Below, in pieces: positions 34,021-43,748 of a stretch of DNA of 64,000 bases; positions within the stretch are counted from its first letter, which is position 1, and the number at the start of each line of letters is the position of its first letter. The position numbers and the translations under genes were made by a program. Below the pieces are notes generated by a model that made no database searches, was not told the origin of the DNA, and worked only from the letters and a program-made list of their open reading frames with translations. The stretch is from Mesorhizobium onobrychidis (GTDB lineage: Bacteria > Pseudomonadota > Alphaproteobacteria > Rhizobiales > Rhizobiaceae): the NCBI RefSeq assembly GCF_024707545.1, contig NZ_CP062229.1, positions 4,321,501 through 4,385,500 on the forward strand, in the 5' to 3' direction.

Positions 34021-34896
34021 TCAGCCCTTCACGCCGGTCGAGGCGATCGACGCGATGAAGGCGCGCTGCAGCAAGAGGTAGAAGATCAGCACCGGGACGG
34101 TGATAAGGGTGAGATACGCCATGACTTCGCCCCAGGCGACGTTGAGTTGAAAGAAGTAGCCGAGGCCGACCATGACCGGGCGATAGCTTTCCTGCTGCAC
34201 CACGATGAGCGGCCAGAGATATTGGTTGTACATGACGAGGAATTTCAGGATGGCGGCAGTCGCCAGAACCGGCCCTGAAAGCGGCATGACGACGCGATAG
34301 TAGACCTGCCACCAATTCGCGCCCTCCACCCGGCTTGCCTCGATCAGCTCGCCCGGCAGCCCTTTGAAATACTGCACGAACAGGAAGATCGTCAGCCCGT
34401 CGGCGATCCAGGGGATGATCTGCACCCGGTAGGTATTGAGCCAGCCCCAATGCAGCCCATCAAGCCCGATCCAGGGCAATTTCGAGACCAGGAGCAGGAG
34501 CGGGATAGCGATGGTCTCGAAAGGGATGATCAGCGTCGCGATGACGATCGAGAGCAGGACATCGCGCCCCTTCCACCGCAGGAAAGCAAAGGAGAATGCG
34601 GCCAGCGAACAGATCAGCAACGAGAGAAGGACGGTCGCCCCGGTGACCAGAACCGAGTTTAGGACGAACAGGCCGACAGGCGCCCGCCGGAACGCTCCGA
34701 AATAGTTGTTGAGGCTGATGTCCCCGACGGGCAGGAAAGCACGCAGGCTGGAGGTGTCCGCGAGGAGCTGATTGTCGGGCTTGAAGCTCGAGTTGATCAT
34801 GAACACGAGCGGAAAGATGAAGATCAAGGCGATCAGGCACAGCACCAGATAGCGGACGAAGAGCCTCAGGCCGTAGTTGTCGGGATTAAAGGCCAT
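34021..34896 (-). CDS. Carbohydrate ABC transporter permease (MalG/UgpE-like)
   Basis: This 291-residue inner-membrane protein is the second permease of the CUT1 sugar system. Six helices are predicted, starting with LVLCLIALIFIFPLVFMINS. The ATPase-coupling motif is ELIEASRVEGANWWQVYYRV with PLSGPVLATAAILKFLV after it, as in MalG-type permeases. It begins one base after the stop of the first permease, so the two are coupled. A 149-base spacer separates it from the ATPase gene. Confidence 0.93.
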   Translation of the reverse strand: MAFNPDNYGLRLFVRYLVLCLIALIFIFPLVFMINSSFKPDNQLLADTSSLRAFLPVGDISLNNYFGAFRRAPVGLFVLNSVLVTGATVLLSLLICSLAAFSFAFLRWKGRDVLLSIVIATLIIPFETIAIPLLLLVSKLPWIGLDGLHWGWLNTYRVQIIPWIADGLTIFLFVQYFKGLPGELIEASRVEGANWWQVYYRVVMPLSGPVLATAAILKFLVMYNQYLWPLIVVQQESYRPVMVGLGYFFQLNVAWGEVMAYLTLITVPVLIFYLLLQRAFIASIASTGVKG

Positions 34897-34897
34897 C

Positions 34898-35965
34898 TTA
34901 ACGCTCCCGTGTCAGCCAGCGCTGAGTGAGTGAGATCGCCAGCACGAGCGCGAACAGGATGACCGAGATGGTCGAGCCGCCCGAGATGTCCTGCTTGCCA
35001 TAGCCGCGCTCGACTGCCTGGAAGACGAGGGTCTGGGTGCTGTCGAGCGGACCGCCATTGGTCATCACGTCGATCTGGGCGAAGAGGGCGAAACCCTGCA
35101 TGGTGATCACGACAAGGACGAGCACGGCGGTATTGCGCAGGCCCGGCCAGGTGACATAGCGGAAGGTCTGCCATTTCGAAGCACCCTCGATCGCGGCGGC
35201 CTCATAGAGCGTGGGACTGATCATCTGCAACCCGGCTAGCCAGATGACCATGTGGAAGCCTACAGCCTGCCAGATCGACATGGCCATGACCGCGGGCAGC
35301 GCGGTCGAGGGGTTGCCCAGCCAGTCGACGGGCTGGAAGAGGCCGAAGGTGAGCCCCTGGAGGATGCTGTTCAACAGCCCGTTCTGGCCGTCATAGATGA
35401 ACCGCCAGAGGAGCGAGACCACGACGATGGAGACCACCACCGGCATGAAGTAGATGGTCCGGAACAGGTTGATGCCCGTGACCTTGTGGTTGATCAGCAA
35501 AGCAAGCATCAGCGCGAGGCTGCCCTGCACCGGCGCCACGACCAGGACGAACAGGAAGGTGTTTACCAGCGCCTTCATGAACACAACGTCGCTGGCGATG
35601 ACAACCATGACGTTCTCGCCGGACTGCCAGCGGAACCACTCGCGCATGCCGCGATACTGGGGATAGGCCTCGCTACGGGTGATCTCACGCAGGCGGGGAT
35701 ACTGGATTTCGCCGGCCTCGTTTCGGACCACTTCGCCAGCATCGTCGCGCTCTGGTTCGAGGGTCACCACCCCAAGGCCCAGGAGCTGACGATAGTTTTC
35801 CAACCCGACGAACTGGGTGGCATTCGGTGACAGCAGCCGCTGATTTGTCAATGAGAGACCGATCGCGAAGAAAAACGGCAGGACGATGAATATGACGATG
35901 AGTGCGAAACCCGGCAGGGCGAATGTCCAGCCCGTCCGGTTCGACAGGGTTAGTTTCGATGCCAT
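34898..35965 (-). CDS. Carbohydrate ABC transporter permease (MalF/UgpA-like)
   Basis: The 355-residue permease has a first helix (FALPGFALIVIFIVLPFFFA) and then a long extracytoplasmic insertion (about residues 45-125, rich in charged residues such as EPERDDAGEVVRNEAGEIQY). A conventional six-helix core follows, with coupling motif LYEAAAIEGASKWQTFRYVT. The insertion is larger than in UgpA and recalls the periplasmic domain of MalF, though shorter. It sits 60 bases downstream of the binding-protein gene and one base before the second permease. Confidence 0.92.
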   Translation of the reverse strand: MASKLTLSNRTGWTFALPGFALIVIFIVLPFFFAIGLSLTNQRLLSPNATQFVGLENYRQLLGLGVVTLEPERDDAGEVVRNEAGEIQYPRLREITRSEAYPQYRGMREWFRWQSGENVMVVIASDVVFMKALVNTFLFVLVVAPVQGSLALMLALLINHKVTGINLFRTIYFMPVVVSIVVVSLLWRFIYDGQNGLLNSILQGLTFGLFQPVDWLGNPSTALPAVMAMSIWQAVGFHMVIWLAGLQMISPTLYEAAAIEGASKWQTFRYVTWPGLRNTAVLVLVVITMQGFALFAQIDVMTNGGPLDSTQTLVFQAVERGYGKQDISGGSTISVILFALVLAISLTQRWLTRER

Positions 35966-36025
35966 TTGCGATATCCGCCAGAAAGCGTGGAGTCCGCGGC
36001 TGGCGGGGACCCCGGCGCGACAGAA

Positions 36026-37288
36026 CTACCGGTGACCGTAGCCGCCGTTGCTTTCGATGTCGGCGTCGATCTCGTCGACCGCAGCATCAAGCGTGTCGGC
36101 CACGTCGGCGCCATTGGCGATGTCGGCCAGTGCCTTGGTGAAGACCTTGGCCTGGACCACGTAGCCCGGGGTGACCGGGCGCACCAGAGCTTGTGCTTTG
36201 GAGAGGTCGAAGAACACCGCGAGCGGGCCGCCATCCTTGTAGTTCTTCGTCATCTGTGCCGCCGAGGGCGTCGGCGGGATCAGGCCGATGCCGTCGGAAA
36301 AGGCGGCCAGGTACTTGTCCTGCGCGGCGAACTTGATGAACTCGGCAGCACCTTCCGGATGCTTGGACTTGGCCGAGACGCCGAACTGCCAGGAGCCCGC
36401 GCCGATCTTGTTGCCCGCGCCGAAATCGGGGGCTGGAAGGAAGACAACGTCATCCACGGCTTCCATCGTCGCCACCGCGCGCCAGTTGCCGTTCCACTGG
36501 AAGGCGAACTTGCCGTCGATGAAGCCGGTCTGCTGATCGGCGGGGTCCTCGCTGGTGCCAGGCGCATAGCCTCCGTTAAACAGCGATTGCCACCACTTGC
36601 CAAAGGCCTGCGCAGCCTCGCCGTTCAGCGCGCCTTCCGCGGTCTTGTAGGTCGAACGGTCGACAATGTCTCCGCCGAAGCTCTGCAGGAACGGCGAGAA
36701 GGCATAGGAGTACCACTCGGCTTGGTCGTTCATGCCGAGATCAAGGGCGAATTCATATTTGCCGGAGGCCTTGGCGGCATCAAGCGCGGCCATGAGTTCC
36801 TCTCTCGACCAGGGCTTGTCGAGGCTCGGGGTGCGCAGGCCCAGCTCGTCCAGCGTCGATTGGCGTGCAAAAAGCGCCACCGCCGCGTCCCACAGACCGA
36901 CCGAATAGAGCTTGCCGTCCCACACGCCTTTGGTGCCGGGCAGGAAGTCGGCGAAGTCGCTCTCGTCGATCGGCAGCGGCTGCAGATAGCCGGCCCAGGC
37001 CCAATTGGGCATGACGGGCCCGTCCACATCCAAGATGTCGGGCAGGTTGCCCGCCAGGGCCGCCGCCGCGACGGAATCGTTGTAGCTCTTCTCTGGGAAG
37101 CTCTCGATGGTCACCGCCCAATCGGACTGGCTGGCGTTGAAGTCGGAGACGATCTGGTTGAGGGTTCGCGACTCCACCTCGTTGCCGGCGCCGTGATACC
37201 ACATGGTCAACTTCGTCTGCGCCAGCGCGGGCACACACAGACAGGTCGACGCGATCACCACACCGGCAAGGTGTTTTGTCAGGTTCAT
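36026..37288 (-). CDS. Sugar ABC transporter substrate-binding protein (family 1)
   Basis: The 420-residue periplasmic protein has a signal peptide ending near residue 23 (CLCVPALA) and starts its mature part with QTKLTMWYHGAGNEVESRTL, a typical opening for family 1 sugar-binding proteins. Further markers are GNLPDILDVDGPVMPNWA and FAFQWNGNWRAVATMEAVDD. It is the first gene of the operon. The sugar cannot be inferred; no catabolic enzyme or regulator lies next to it. Confidence 0.92.
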   Translation of the reverse strand: MNLTKHLAGVVIASTCLCVPALAQTKLTMWYHGAGNEVESRTLNQIVSDFNASQSDWAVTIESFPEKSYNDSVAAAALAGNLPDILDVDGPVMPNWAWAGYLQPLPIDESDFADFLPGTKGVWDGKLYSVGLWDAAVALFARQSTLDELGLRTPSLDKPWSREELMAALDAAKASGKYEFALDLGMNDQAEWYSYAFSPFLQSFGGDIVDRSTYKTAEGALNGEAAQAFGKWWQSLFNGGYAPGTSEDPADQQTGFIDGKFAFQWNGNWRAVATMEAVDDVVFLPAPDFGAGNKIGAGSWQFGVSAKSKHPEGAAEFIKFAAQDKYLAAFSDGIGLIPPTPSAAQMTKNYKDGGPLAVFFDLSKAQALVRPVTPGYVVQAKVFTKALADIANGADVADTLDAAVDEIDADIESNGGYGHR

Positions 37289-37748
37289 CGATTATTCCTC
37301 CCTTTTGACTTCAAGGTCGCTGGCTGGATTCAAGGTCATCCCCGAGGCCCGCCAGGACACCGGGCCGGAAGACAGCGTCCTGGTTTCGGGCCGGCCGCTA
37401 CGGGCCATTGATGGGTTCAGCAATGTTTGCGGAAGCCGGAAGCATTTGCAATTGCGTTGTTTCACCTAGTCGGAGCAGGAGGTCGACGGCGATTTCCCCT
37501 CGTTAGTTCCCGGGTACCGCCACGGAGATAGCAGCTCACCTAGGACGGTTTTATCGTCCGTCAACTTTCTCCCGGCCGCGTTCAATGTGCAGCTTGAGCG
37601 ATTCCAAGGGTAGACAGCGCTTAGTGATGTGTACCCAGCTGCCTGGCGAATCGCATGAACCGGGTCATGGCAAACCTAACGATGAGGCGGAAGTTCGAAG
37701 CGTAGGCGGCTGCGAAGCGGATGGTAGCTTTGTACCGGAAGCGGGTAT
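37289..37748. other. 460-base gene-free stretch upstream of the sugar ABC operon
   Basis: This should hold the promoter of the sugar operon (minus strand). On the minus strand around 37620-37740 a short frame reads RYKATIRFAAAYASNF, which could be a degenerate gene end, but there is no start codon or longer context. Confidence 0.4.
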
Positions 37749-37823
37749 TGGTGGGCGATGCAGGGATTGAACCTGCGACCCCACCCGTGTGAAGGGTGTG
37801 CTCTCCCGCTGAGCTAATCGCCC
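37749..37823 (-). tRNA. tRNA-Val (anticodon CAC)
   Basis: The minus strand folds as a 75-base tRNA including an encoded CCA. Acceptor arms are GGGCGAT and ATCGCCC; the D arm starts TAGCTCAGCGGGAGAGC; the anticodon stem is CACCC/GGGTG around loop TTCACAC, anticodon CAC, which reads GUG valine codons; the T arm contains GGTTCAATCC. It lies between the sugar ABC operon and gph. Confidence 0.97.
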
Positions 37824-37949
37824 GCTCGTTGCCCGAAGGCCAAGCGCGCCGCGATATAAGGGAGGCCGGCCGGGGAAGTCAAGGCGATGTCCGGGCGTTC
37901 CGACGAAGACCGAATGCAACTCCGCCGGGAGCGACCCGGTCGCCGTCGT

Positions 37950-38633
37950 TCAGTGCCCCGCAGCGGCAATCAGGCGTTCGGCCAGACCAAGCGTCAGCGC
38001 ATCGAAATGCGAGATCACCGCCGACGGTTCGAATTCGCGCACATGGCGGTCGGTGTAGCCGAAATCGACCGCCACCACGGGAATGCCGGCGGCTTTCGCC
38101 GTATCGATGTCGGTCTGCGAATCACCCACCATCAGCGCGCGGTGCGGATCGCCGCCGGCCAGCACGATGGTTTCGGTCAGATGGCGCGGGTCGGGCTTGC
38201 GGAACGAAAACGTGTCCTGACCGCAAATCGCCGCGAAATGCTTCGCCAGGCCGAGCGCCTCGATCAGCGCCACCGAGTTGGCTTCGTATTTGTTCGTGCA
38301 GACGGCCAGGAGATAACCGGCTGCTTCGAATCGGGCGATCGTCTCGACGGCGCCGGGGTAGGGGCGCGATTTACCCGGGATGTTGTCGGTGTAATGATCG
38401 AGAAACAGTTTCAGCAAGCGATCATGCTCCTGGGTTTCCAGCGATCTCTGCTGCGCGGCATGCGCGCGCTCGATCATCACCCGTCCACCATGGCCGACGA
38501 AGCGCTTGAAGCCAGCCTCATCGACGGCTGCCAGTTCGCTCGCGGCAAGGCTGTGGTTGAGGCTGTCGAGCAGGTCTGGCGCTGTATCGATCAGCGTCCC
38601 GTCGAGGTCGAACACGATGATCGGTCGGGTCAT
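37950..38633 (-). CDS. gph: Phosphoglycolate phosphatase (HAD superfamily)
   Basis: The 227-residue HAD hydrolase removes phosphate from 2-phosphoglycolate, a product of oxidative DNA-end repair and of oxygenase reactions. Motif I is VFDLDGTLIDTAPDL (nucleophile D9, acid D11), motif II is VCTNKYEANS, the lysine motif FSFRKPDPRHL and motif IV VGDSQTDIDTAKAAG. A four-helix cap domain lies between motifs I and II, as in Gph. It is divergent from rpiA across about 150 bases, a common arrangement in related genomes. Confidence 0.92.
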   Translation of the reverse strand: MTRPIIVFDLDGTLIDTAPDLLDSLNHSLAASELAAVDEAGFKRFVGHGGRVMIERAHAAQQRSLETQEHDRLLKLFLDHYTDNIPGKSRPYPGAVETIARFEAAGYLLAVCTNKYEANSVALIEALGLAKHFAAICGQDTFSFRKPDPRHLTETIVLAGGDPHRALMVGDSQTDIDTAKAAGIPVVAVDFGYTDRHVREFEPSAVISHFDALTLGLAERLIAAAGH

Positions 38634-38785
38634 GGCCTGTCCTGTGACGATTGCGCTGCCGGCAGGCGATAGCCGCTGCAGCCCATCCAGGCAAGCAGTG
38701 CTTGGTCAATCCACAGGGCAAAGTCTTTGACCGGGCGGGCAAAGATGCTAGGAGCGCCGAAACAAATTGGGGCGCGACACACGGC

Positions 38786-39514
38786 ATGGATGCGAGACAA
38801 TTGAAGGTCGAAGCCGCACGGGCAGCGCTTGCCCATGTGAGCGACGGCATGCGGCTTGGCATCGGCACCGGCTCGACGGCCGAAGAGTTCGTTCGGCTGC
38901 TCGCCGAAAAGGTCGCCACCGGCCTCACCATTATCGGCGTGCCGACCTCGGAGCGCACCGCCATCCTTTGCGGCGAGCTTGGCGTGCCGCTGTCGACGCT
39001 GGAAAAAACGCCCGAACTCGACCTTACCATCGACGGCGCCGACGAGATCGATCCGGCGCTGACATTGATCAAGGGCGGCGGCGGTGCGCTGCTACGCGAA
39101 AAGATCGTAGCGGCGGCTTCCGCTCGCATGATCGTCATTGCCGACCGTTCGAAAATGGTCGAGACGCTCGGCCGTTTTCCACTGCCCATCGAGGTCAACC
39201 CGTTCGGCCTGCGTGCCACGGAAATCGCGGTCGCCGCGGCGGCCGAAAGGCTCGGCCTTTCCGGTCCCGTCACATTGAGGATGACGGGGGGCCAGCCTTT
39301 TGTTACAGACGGCGGCCATTTTATCCTCGATGCATCTTTTGGCCGCATTCCGGATACAAGAGCGCTTTCGAATGCTCTCCATGCCATTCCGGGCGTGGTC
39401 GAGCATGGTCTTTTCATCGGGCTGGCATCAGCGGCCATCATAGCCGGCGACGGCATCCAAACCGTCCATGCCGCCCGAAAACCAGGGAGTTCTATCGATC
39501 ATGATGTTGCATAA
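38786..39514 (+). CDS. rpiA: Ribose-5-phosphate isomerase A
   Basis: RpiA interconverts ribose 5-phosphate and ribulose 5-phosphate in the pentose phosphate pathway. The 242 residues show the phosphate loop [13 protein letters not shown], the motif [12 protein letters not shown] with its active-site aspartates, and [15 protein letters not shown] with the catalytic lysine region. I start at the ATG 38786 ([12 protein letters not shown]); the longer open frame has no similarity. The downstream DUF2059 gene starts 14 bases inside rpiA, so they are probably co-translated. Confidence 0.94.
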   Translation: MDARQLKVEAARAALAHVSDGMRLGIGTGSTAEEFVRLLAEKVATGLTIIGVPTSERTAILCGELGVPLSTLEKTPELDLTIDGADEIDPALTLIKGGGGALLREKIVAAASARMIVIADRSKMVETLGRFPLPIEVNPFGLRATEIAVAAAAERLGLSGPVTLRMTGGQPFVTDGGHFILDASFGRIPDTRALSNALHAIPGVVEHGLFIGLASAAIIAGDGIQTVHAARKPGSSIDHDVA

Positions 39515-40067
39515 CCGGGTTCGCCGTTTTTCTGCCATTCTGGCAGCTTCAGCCGTCTTTGCGTTTTCATCGCCGGCGTTCTCACAGGACGTCACCGACG
39601 GGCATCTGAAGGCGGCCCGCGCCGCGGTCGCGGCGATCCACGCGACGGACCCGTTCGACAACATCCTGCCGCAGGCCGCCGCCGCGCTTCAGCAGCAGCT
39701 TATCCAAAAGAACCCGGACATGCAGGAACTGATCGGCAGAACGGTCAGCGAAAAGGCTCTGGCGCTGGCCTCGCGCCGCGCCGATCTCGAGAAGGAAGCG
39801 GCCATGGCCTATGCCAAGGTATTTTCCGAAAAAGAGCTTACCGAAATCGCCGCTTTCTATAATTCCGATTCCGGCAAAAAGCTGCTCGACAGCGGCCCGG
39901 CCGTGACGCGTGACCTGCTCAAGGCCGCCGACATCTGGCAGAACGGCGTCGCTCGCGATCTCGCCCAACAGGTCGGCGAAACGCTGGCCGCGGCAGCAAA
40001 GGCCACAGCGCCGGCAAATGCCGCGGCTCCTGCGGCTGGTACGGAGCCGGAAGCACCGAAGAACTGA
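39501..40067 (+). CDS. DUF2059 family exported protein
   Basis: A 188-residue protein with an N-terminal signal peptide ([19 protein letters not shown]) and a helical DUF2059 domain: [20 protein letters not shown], then [20 protein letters not shown]. The C-terminal tail is alanine/proline-rich and likely disordered. The family is uncharacterised but commonly lies between rpiA and the glutathione reductase gene in rhizobia, as it does here. I choose the ATG at 39501; the one at 39504 is equally possible. Confidence 0.82.
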   Translation: MMLHNRVRRFSAILAASAVFAFSSPAFSQDVTDGHLKAARAAVAAIHATDPFDNILPQAAAALQQQLIQKNPDMQELIGRTVSEKALALASRRADLEKEAAMAYAKVFSEKELTEIAAFYNSDSGKKLLDSGPAVTRDLLKAADIWQNGVARDLAQQVGETLAAAAKATAPANAAAPAAGTEPEAPKN

Positions 40068-40103
40068 GTATATTTTCCGGCGGAGTTATCGCTGCTGGAC
40101 CGG

Positions 40104-40165
40104 AAAGCCCGGCCTCCGTCGCGCGTCTGACAACATACGCGGCGCGGTGGTCCGGGCTTTTCTTT
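40104..40165 (+). terminator. Branched terminator-like hairpin between the DUF2059 gene and gor
   Basis: AAAGCCCGG (40104-40112) pairs with CCGGGCTTT (40152-40160), followed by TCTTTT. The 39-base interior contains GC-rich segments that could pair as a second stem. This would end rpiA-DUF2059 transcription before gor, which would then have its own promoter. Confidence 0.5.
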
Positions 40166-40219
40166 TGGTGGTTTGCAGCCTACCTGTCTCAAACATTTTG
40201 AAGGGCAAGGAGCGGCACC

Positions 40220-41608
40220 ATGGCCGGTTACGACTACGATCTTTTCGTCATCGGCGGCGGCTCCGGTGGGGTGAGGGCGGCGCGCGTGGCGGCGGCACTC
40301 GGCAAACGTGTCGGCATTGCCGAGGAATACCGCTATGGCGGCACCTGCGTCATTCGCGGCTGCGTGCCGAAGAAGCTCTATGTCTATGCCTCGCAATTTC
40401 CCGAACATTTTGCCGACGCCGCAGGTTATGGCTGGACCGTGCCGCAGGCGAGCTTCGACTGGCAGACATTGGTTGCCAACAAGGATCGCGAGATCAGCCG
40501 GCTGGAAGCCATCTACAGGAAGAATGTCCAAGGCGCCGGCGGCGAGACGTTTCAGTCACGCGCCATGCTGGTCGATCCGCATGTGGTGCATCTTCTCGGC
40601 GAGGACCGCACCGTCACCGCCGACCAGCTTCTCATCGCCACCGGCGGTCGCCCGGCGCCGCACCCGGCTCTGCCCGGCCATGAGCACTGCTTCTTTTCCA
40701 ACGAGGCGTTCGATCTCAAGGAATTGCCGAAGGCGATCATGATCGAGGGCGGCGGCTATATTGCCGTCGAATTCGCCAACATCTTTCACGGCCTCGGCGT
40801 CGACACAACGCTGGTCTATCGCGGCAAGGAGATTCTCTCCCGCTTCGACATGGATCTCAGGCGCATGCTGCACGAGACGATGGAAAAGAAGGGGATAAAA
40901 ATCCTCTGCCATGCCGTATCCGAATGGATCAGGAAGCGTCCGGACGGGCGCCTCGACGCTGTCGTCACCGGCGGCAAGGTGCTGACGGTCGATCAGGTCA
41001 TGCTCGCCATCGGGCGTCTCCCCAACACCGAAAACATGGGTCTTGAGGGCGTCGGCATCGAGATGACCAAGACCGGCGCGATCCATGTCGACCAATATTC
41101 GCGCACCAACGTCGACAACATCTGGGCGATTGGTGACGTCACCAACCGCGTGCAATTGACGCCGGTGGCGATCCACGAGGCAATGTGCTTCATCGAGACC
41201 GCCTTCAAGGGCAACCCGACCGCGCCCGACCATGATACGATCGCCACCGCGGTCTTCTCGCAGCCCGAGATCGGCACGGTCGGCCTGTCGGAAGACGAGG
41301 CCATAAAGCGTTTTTCCGATGTTGAGGTTTACCGCGCCACCTTCCGGCCGATGCGGCACACACTGTCCGGCCGCGACGAAAAGATGCTGATGAAGCTGGT
41401 GGTCGACGGCGCCTCGAAAAAAGTGCTCGGCGCCCATATCCTCGGGCCTGATGCCGGCGAGATGGCACAGCTTCTCGGCATTCCGCTGAAAGCGGGGCTG
41501 ACCAAGGATGACTTCGACCGCACGATGGCCGTGCACCCGACCGCGGCGGAAGAACTCGTCACCATGTACAAGCCGACCTACCGGGTGAAGCACGGCGAGC
41601 GCGTCTGA
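40220..41608 (+). CDS. gor: Glutathione-disulfide reductase
   Basis: The 462-residue flavoenzyme reduces oxidised glutathione with NADPH. The FAD motif is LFVIGGGSGGVRAARVAA, the redox-active disulfide is in GGTCVIRGCVPKKLYVYAS (C43, C48), the NADPH-binding Rossmann is IEGGGYIAVEFANIFHGLG, and the second FAD motif is IWAIGDVTNRVQLTPVA. The C-terminal catalytic pair is in HPTAAEE (H439, E444). The start has AGGAG eight bases upstream. It follows rpiA and the DUF2059 gene on the same strand, consistent with redox supply by the pentose phosphate pathway. Confidence 0.95.
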   Translation: MAGYDYDLFVIGGGSGGVRAARVAAALGKRVGIAEEYRYGGTCVIRGCVPKKLYVYASQFPEHFADAAGYGWTVPQASFDWQTLVANKDREISRLEAIYRKNVQGAGGETFQSRAMLVDPHVVHLLGEDRTVTADQLLIATGGRPAPHPALPGHEHCFFSNEAFDLKELPKAIMIEGGGYIAVEFANIFHGLGVDTTLVYRGKEILSRFDMDLRRMLHETMEKKGIKILCHAVSEWIRKRPDGRLDAVVTGGKVLTVDQVMLAIGRLPNTENMGLEGVGIEMTKTGAIHVDQYSRTNVDNIWAIGDVTNRVQLTPVAIHEAMCFIETAFKGNPTAPDHDTIATAVFSQPEIGTVGLSEDEAIKRFSDVEVYRATFRPMRHTLSGRDEKMLMKLVVDGASKKVLGAHILGPDAGEMAQLLGIPLKAGLTKDDFDRTMAVHPTAAEELVTMYKPTYRVKHGERV

Positions 41609-41756
41609 CGTTTTGCCCGTGCCGTCGCCAACGGAGCATTCCATGCACGCAAGCGATGGTGCAACTGGCCGGCAGGCCTGACTTGTGCCCTGCTGCCGGC
41701 CGTGGCGGGCATGGCAGGATCACTAGCGACGCTGGGCAACGATATTGTGTTCGCCG

Positions 41757-43748
41757 CTATTTCTGCCTCATGCGGCGAGGGAAGCGCAGCCATCTTTCCT
41801 CGACCGGCCTTGGGTGCTCGAGGATTGTGGTGAGCTCCACCGGCAGGCTCGGCGCCAGCGGCTTTTTGGTCGCGACGCCATCTGCGATCGTAACGATGCT
41901 GTGGTAGAATTCGGCGCCTGAAAGCGATCTTGGCGGCAAGGCCTCGTGCATGATTGAGATCACCGTGACGTCGGGACAATTGTCCTTGATCGCTTGATGG
42001 AAGGCGATCTTCCCTTCGGGATCGAGCGCGCCGGTCGCTTCGTCGAGGAACAGCAGTCCGGGCTGCTGCAGCACGATACGAGCGACAACCAGCTTCTGTT
42101 TCTGGCCGCCCGAAAGCACCTGGTCCCAGTTCATTCCCTCGCGGCTTTCATCGGCCATGTGTTCGATGAAATCGCCAAGGCCCGCTCTGTGCAGAGCCGA
42201 TGCAACCTGCGTGTCGGTGTGATCGCGCTCTGAGCCGGGCAGGCAGACCAGTTGCTTCAGCGAGACCTGCTGCAGCTTGACCTCCTGGGCGGCATAGAAA
42301 CTTTCGACCCCTTCCGGGAAGACGATGGTACCGCGGCCATAGGGCCACAAGCCGTTGATTGCCTTGATCAGCGATGTCTTGCCGCAACCCGATTCGCCCT
42401 TCAGGAACGTCCACTCACCGCGTCGGAAGCGCAAATTCGCAGCGCTCAGGAAGGGCGTGGCGTCCTCGCCCTGATGGGTCAGCTCCAGCTTCTGGATGGT
42501 CAAACCGAAAACCGGGTTCTGGCGGTCGTAGCGGAAATCGGAGCAGCCGGTGAGGCTGTAGAATTCCTGCGGGTGCTGGACGTTTTCGATCGCGTTGGCG
42601 AGTTCGGTGACGCGTTGGCTGTTGGCCCGCAGAGCCGCAATGGAAGGCATGACATGGATGAACCACGAACACTGACTGATCAGCGAGTTGACCATCTCGG
42701 AGCCGGTTATGTAGCCCTTGAGATCGAAACGGTTGTGGATGTAGGGCACGAGGCCGGGCCCGTAGGCGACAATGCGGGCGCCGATGAAATTGTAGACCAA
42801 CTCGAACGAACGGTAGCCGGTGTTGACAATGTTCAGCCGCGCCCAAGTGCGGTCGATGTCGACATAAAGCCGGTCGTGCATCGTCTTTTGCACGTTCTCG
42901 CCCTGTGATGCGGCGACGTGGAAACTGCGACGCAGGAACGTCGTCAACTCGCCGCGATAACTGCCTTCGGACTGCTGCATCCGGATGTTGATCCGCTCCA
43001 GCAGTCTGCCGAGCTTCACCGCGATCCAGGTGTTCAGCGGCACGTATATGGCGACCGCCAGGAAAGCCAGGACCGCGCTGCCATAGCTGCCGAGGAACTC
43101 CAGCCCTTTCACCTCCGCCGAGGTTTCAAGCAGTTTCCGGCCGACGAAATAAAGCGATGTGGCGACAGCCATGACCCCCATGGCTAGGCCGATGGCTCCG
43201 CCGGTCATGTCCTTGATCGATTCCTGAACGCGCTGGTCGATGTTGTCGGGAGCAGCAGTGCCGGAGGAACCATGCTGGGCATGGAAGTGCGTGTGATTGG
43301 TGTCGAGAAGCGCTTCGTTGAAACGGCTGTCCAGCCAACCGCGCCATTTGCGATGCAGCGTTGCGGAAACAAAGGTGCGGATGCCGGTAAAGCCCGCGTC
43401 CTTGAGCACGACCAGAAGGATGAGCATGCCGGCATTGGTGAGCAGCGATGCGAGCGGCGTGGTGTTCGCGGCATCGTGGTAAAAGGCGATCGAGTTGACC
43501 AGTTCCCCGGATGCTTCGGCGAACCAGACGCCGGCTTTGCTGGAGAGCGCGGTAAACAGCGCTATGACCAGCGTCAGCGTCCAGGCCTCCACCCAGCGGT
43601 CCGAGAACCAGTAGGCCCGCATCAGTCCCCAGAAGCTGCGCATCGAGGAAACCGGTGTCAGGAGCGGCGGCCTTGCGGCACCGCGGAGCCATTTTTCCGA
43701 TATTGAATGTCGCTCTGGTCTACCGACCCGAATCACAATCCCGCCCAA
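41757..43748 (-). CDS. SbmA/BacA-like ABC transporter with fused ATPase domain
   Basis: A fused permease-ATPase of about 663 residues. The N-terminal half has about six helices and the SbmA/BacA-type pattern (FTGIRTFVSATLHRKWRGWL, RVQESIKDMTGGAIGLAMG, FVAASQG-like FHVAASQGENVQ). The C-terminal ATPase has Walker A GESGCGKTSLIKA (near residue 451), signature LSGGQKQKLVVAR and Walker B LLFLDEATGALD. Relatives include BclA and ExsE-like proteins of rhizobia, which move peptides, siderophores or fatty-acid derivatives. The start is uncertain: the frame opens with a TTG at 43748, and the first ATG in frame is at 43643, giving 628 residues. A small cysteine-containing ORF lies divergently upstream. 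Confidence 0.85.
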   Translation of the reverse strand: MGGIVIRVGRPERHSISEKWLRGAARPPLLTPVSSMRSFWGLMRAYWFSDRWVEAWTLTLVIALFTALSSKAGVWFAEASGELVNSIAFYHDAANTTPLASLLTNAGMLILLVVLKDAGFTGIRTFVSATLHRKWRGWLDSRFNEALLDTNHTHFHAQHGSSGTAAPDNIDQRVQESIKDMTGGAIGLAMGVMAVATSLYFVGRKLLETSAEVKGLEFLGSYGSAVLAFLAVAIYVPLNTWIAVKLGRLLERINIRMQQSEGSYRGELTTFLRRSFHVAASQGENVQKTMHDRLYVDIDRTWARLNIVNTGYRSFELVYNFIGARIVAYGPGLVPYIHNRFDLKGYITGSEMVNSLISQCSWFIHVMPSIAALRANSQRVTELANAIENVQHPQEFYSLTGCSDFRYDRQNPVFGLTIQKLELTHQGEDATPFLSAANLRFRRGEWTFLKGESGCGKTSLIKAINGLWPYGRGTIVFPEGVESFYAAQEVKLQQVSLKQLVCLPGSERDHTDTQVASALHRAGLGDFIEHMADESREGMNWDQVLSGGQKQKLVVARIVLQQPGLLFLDEATGALDPEGKIAFHQAIKDNCPDVTVISIMHEALPPRSLSGAEFYHSIVTIADGVATKKPLAPSLPVELTTILEHPRPVEERWLRFPRRMRQK

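Noticed and set aside
35966..37411. 481-codon open frame on the plus strand
   Set aside because: Antisense to the sugar-binding protein gene; no motif, no ribosome-binding site.
41667..41701. Inverted repeat GGCCGGCAG / CTGCCGGCC after gor
   Set aside because: Stem is perfect but there is no T-run and it lies 50 bases past the stop; too weak to call a terminator.
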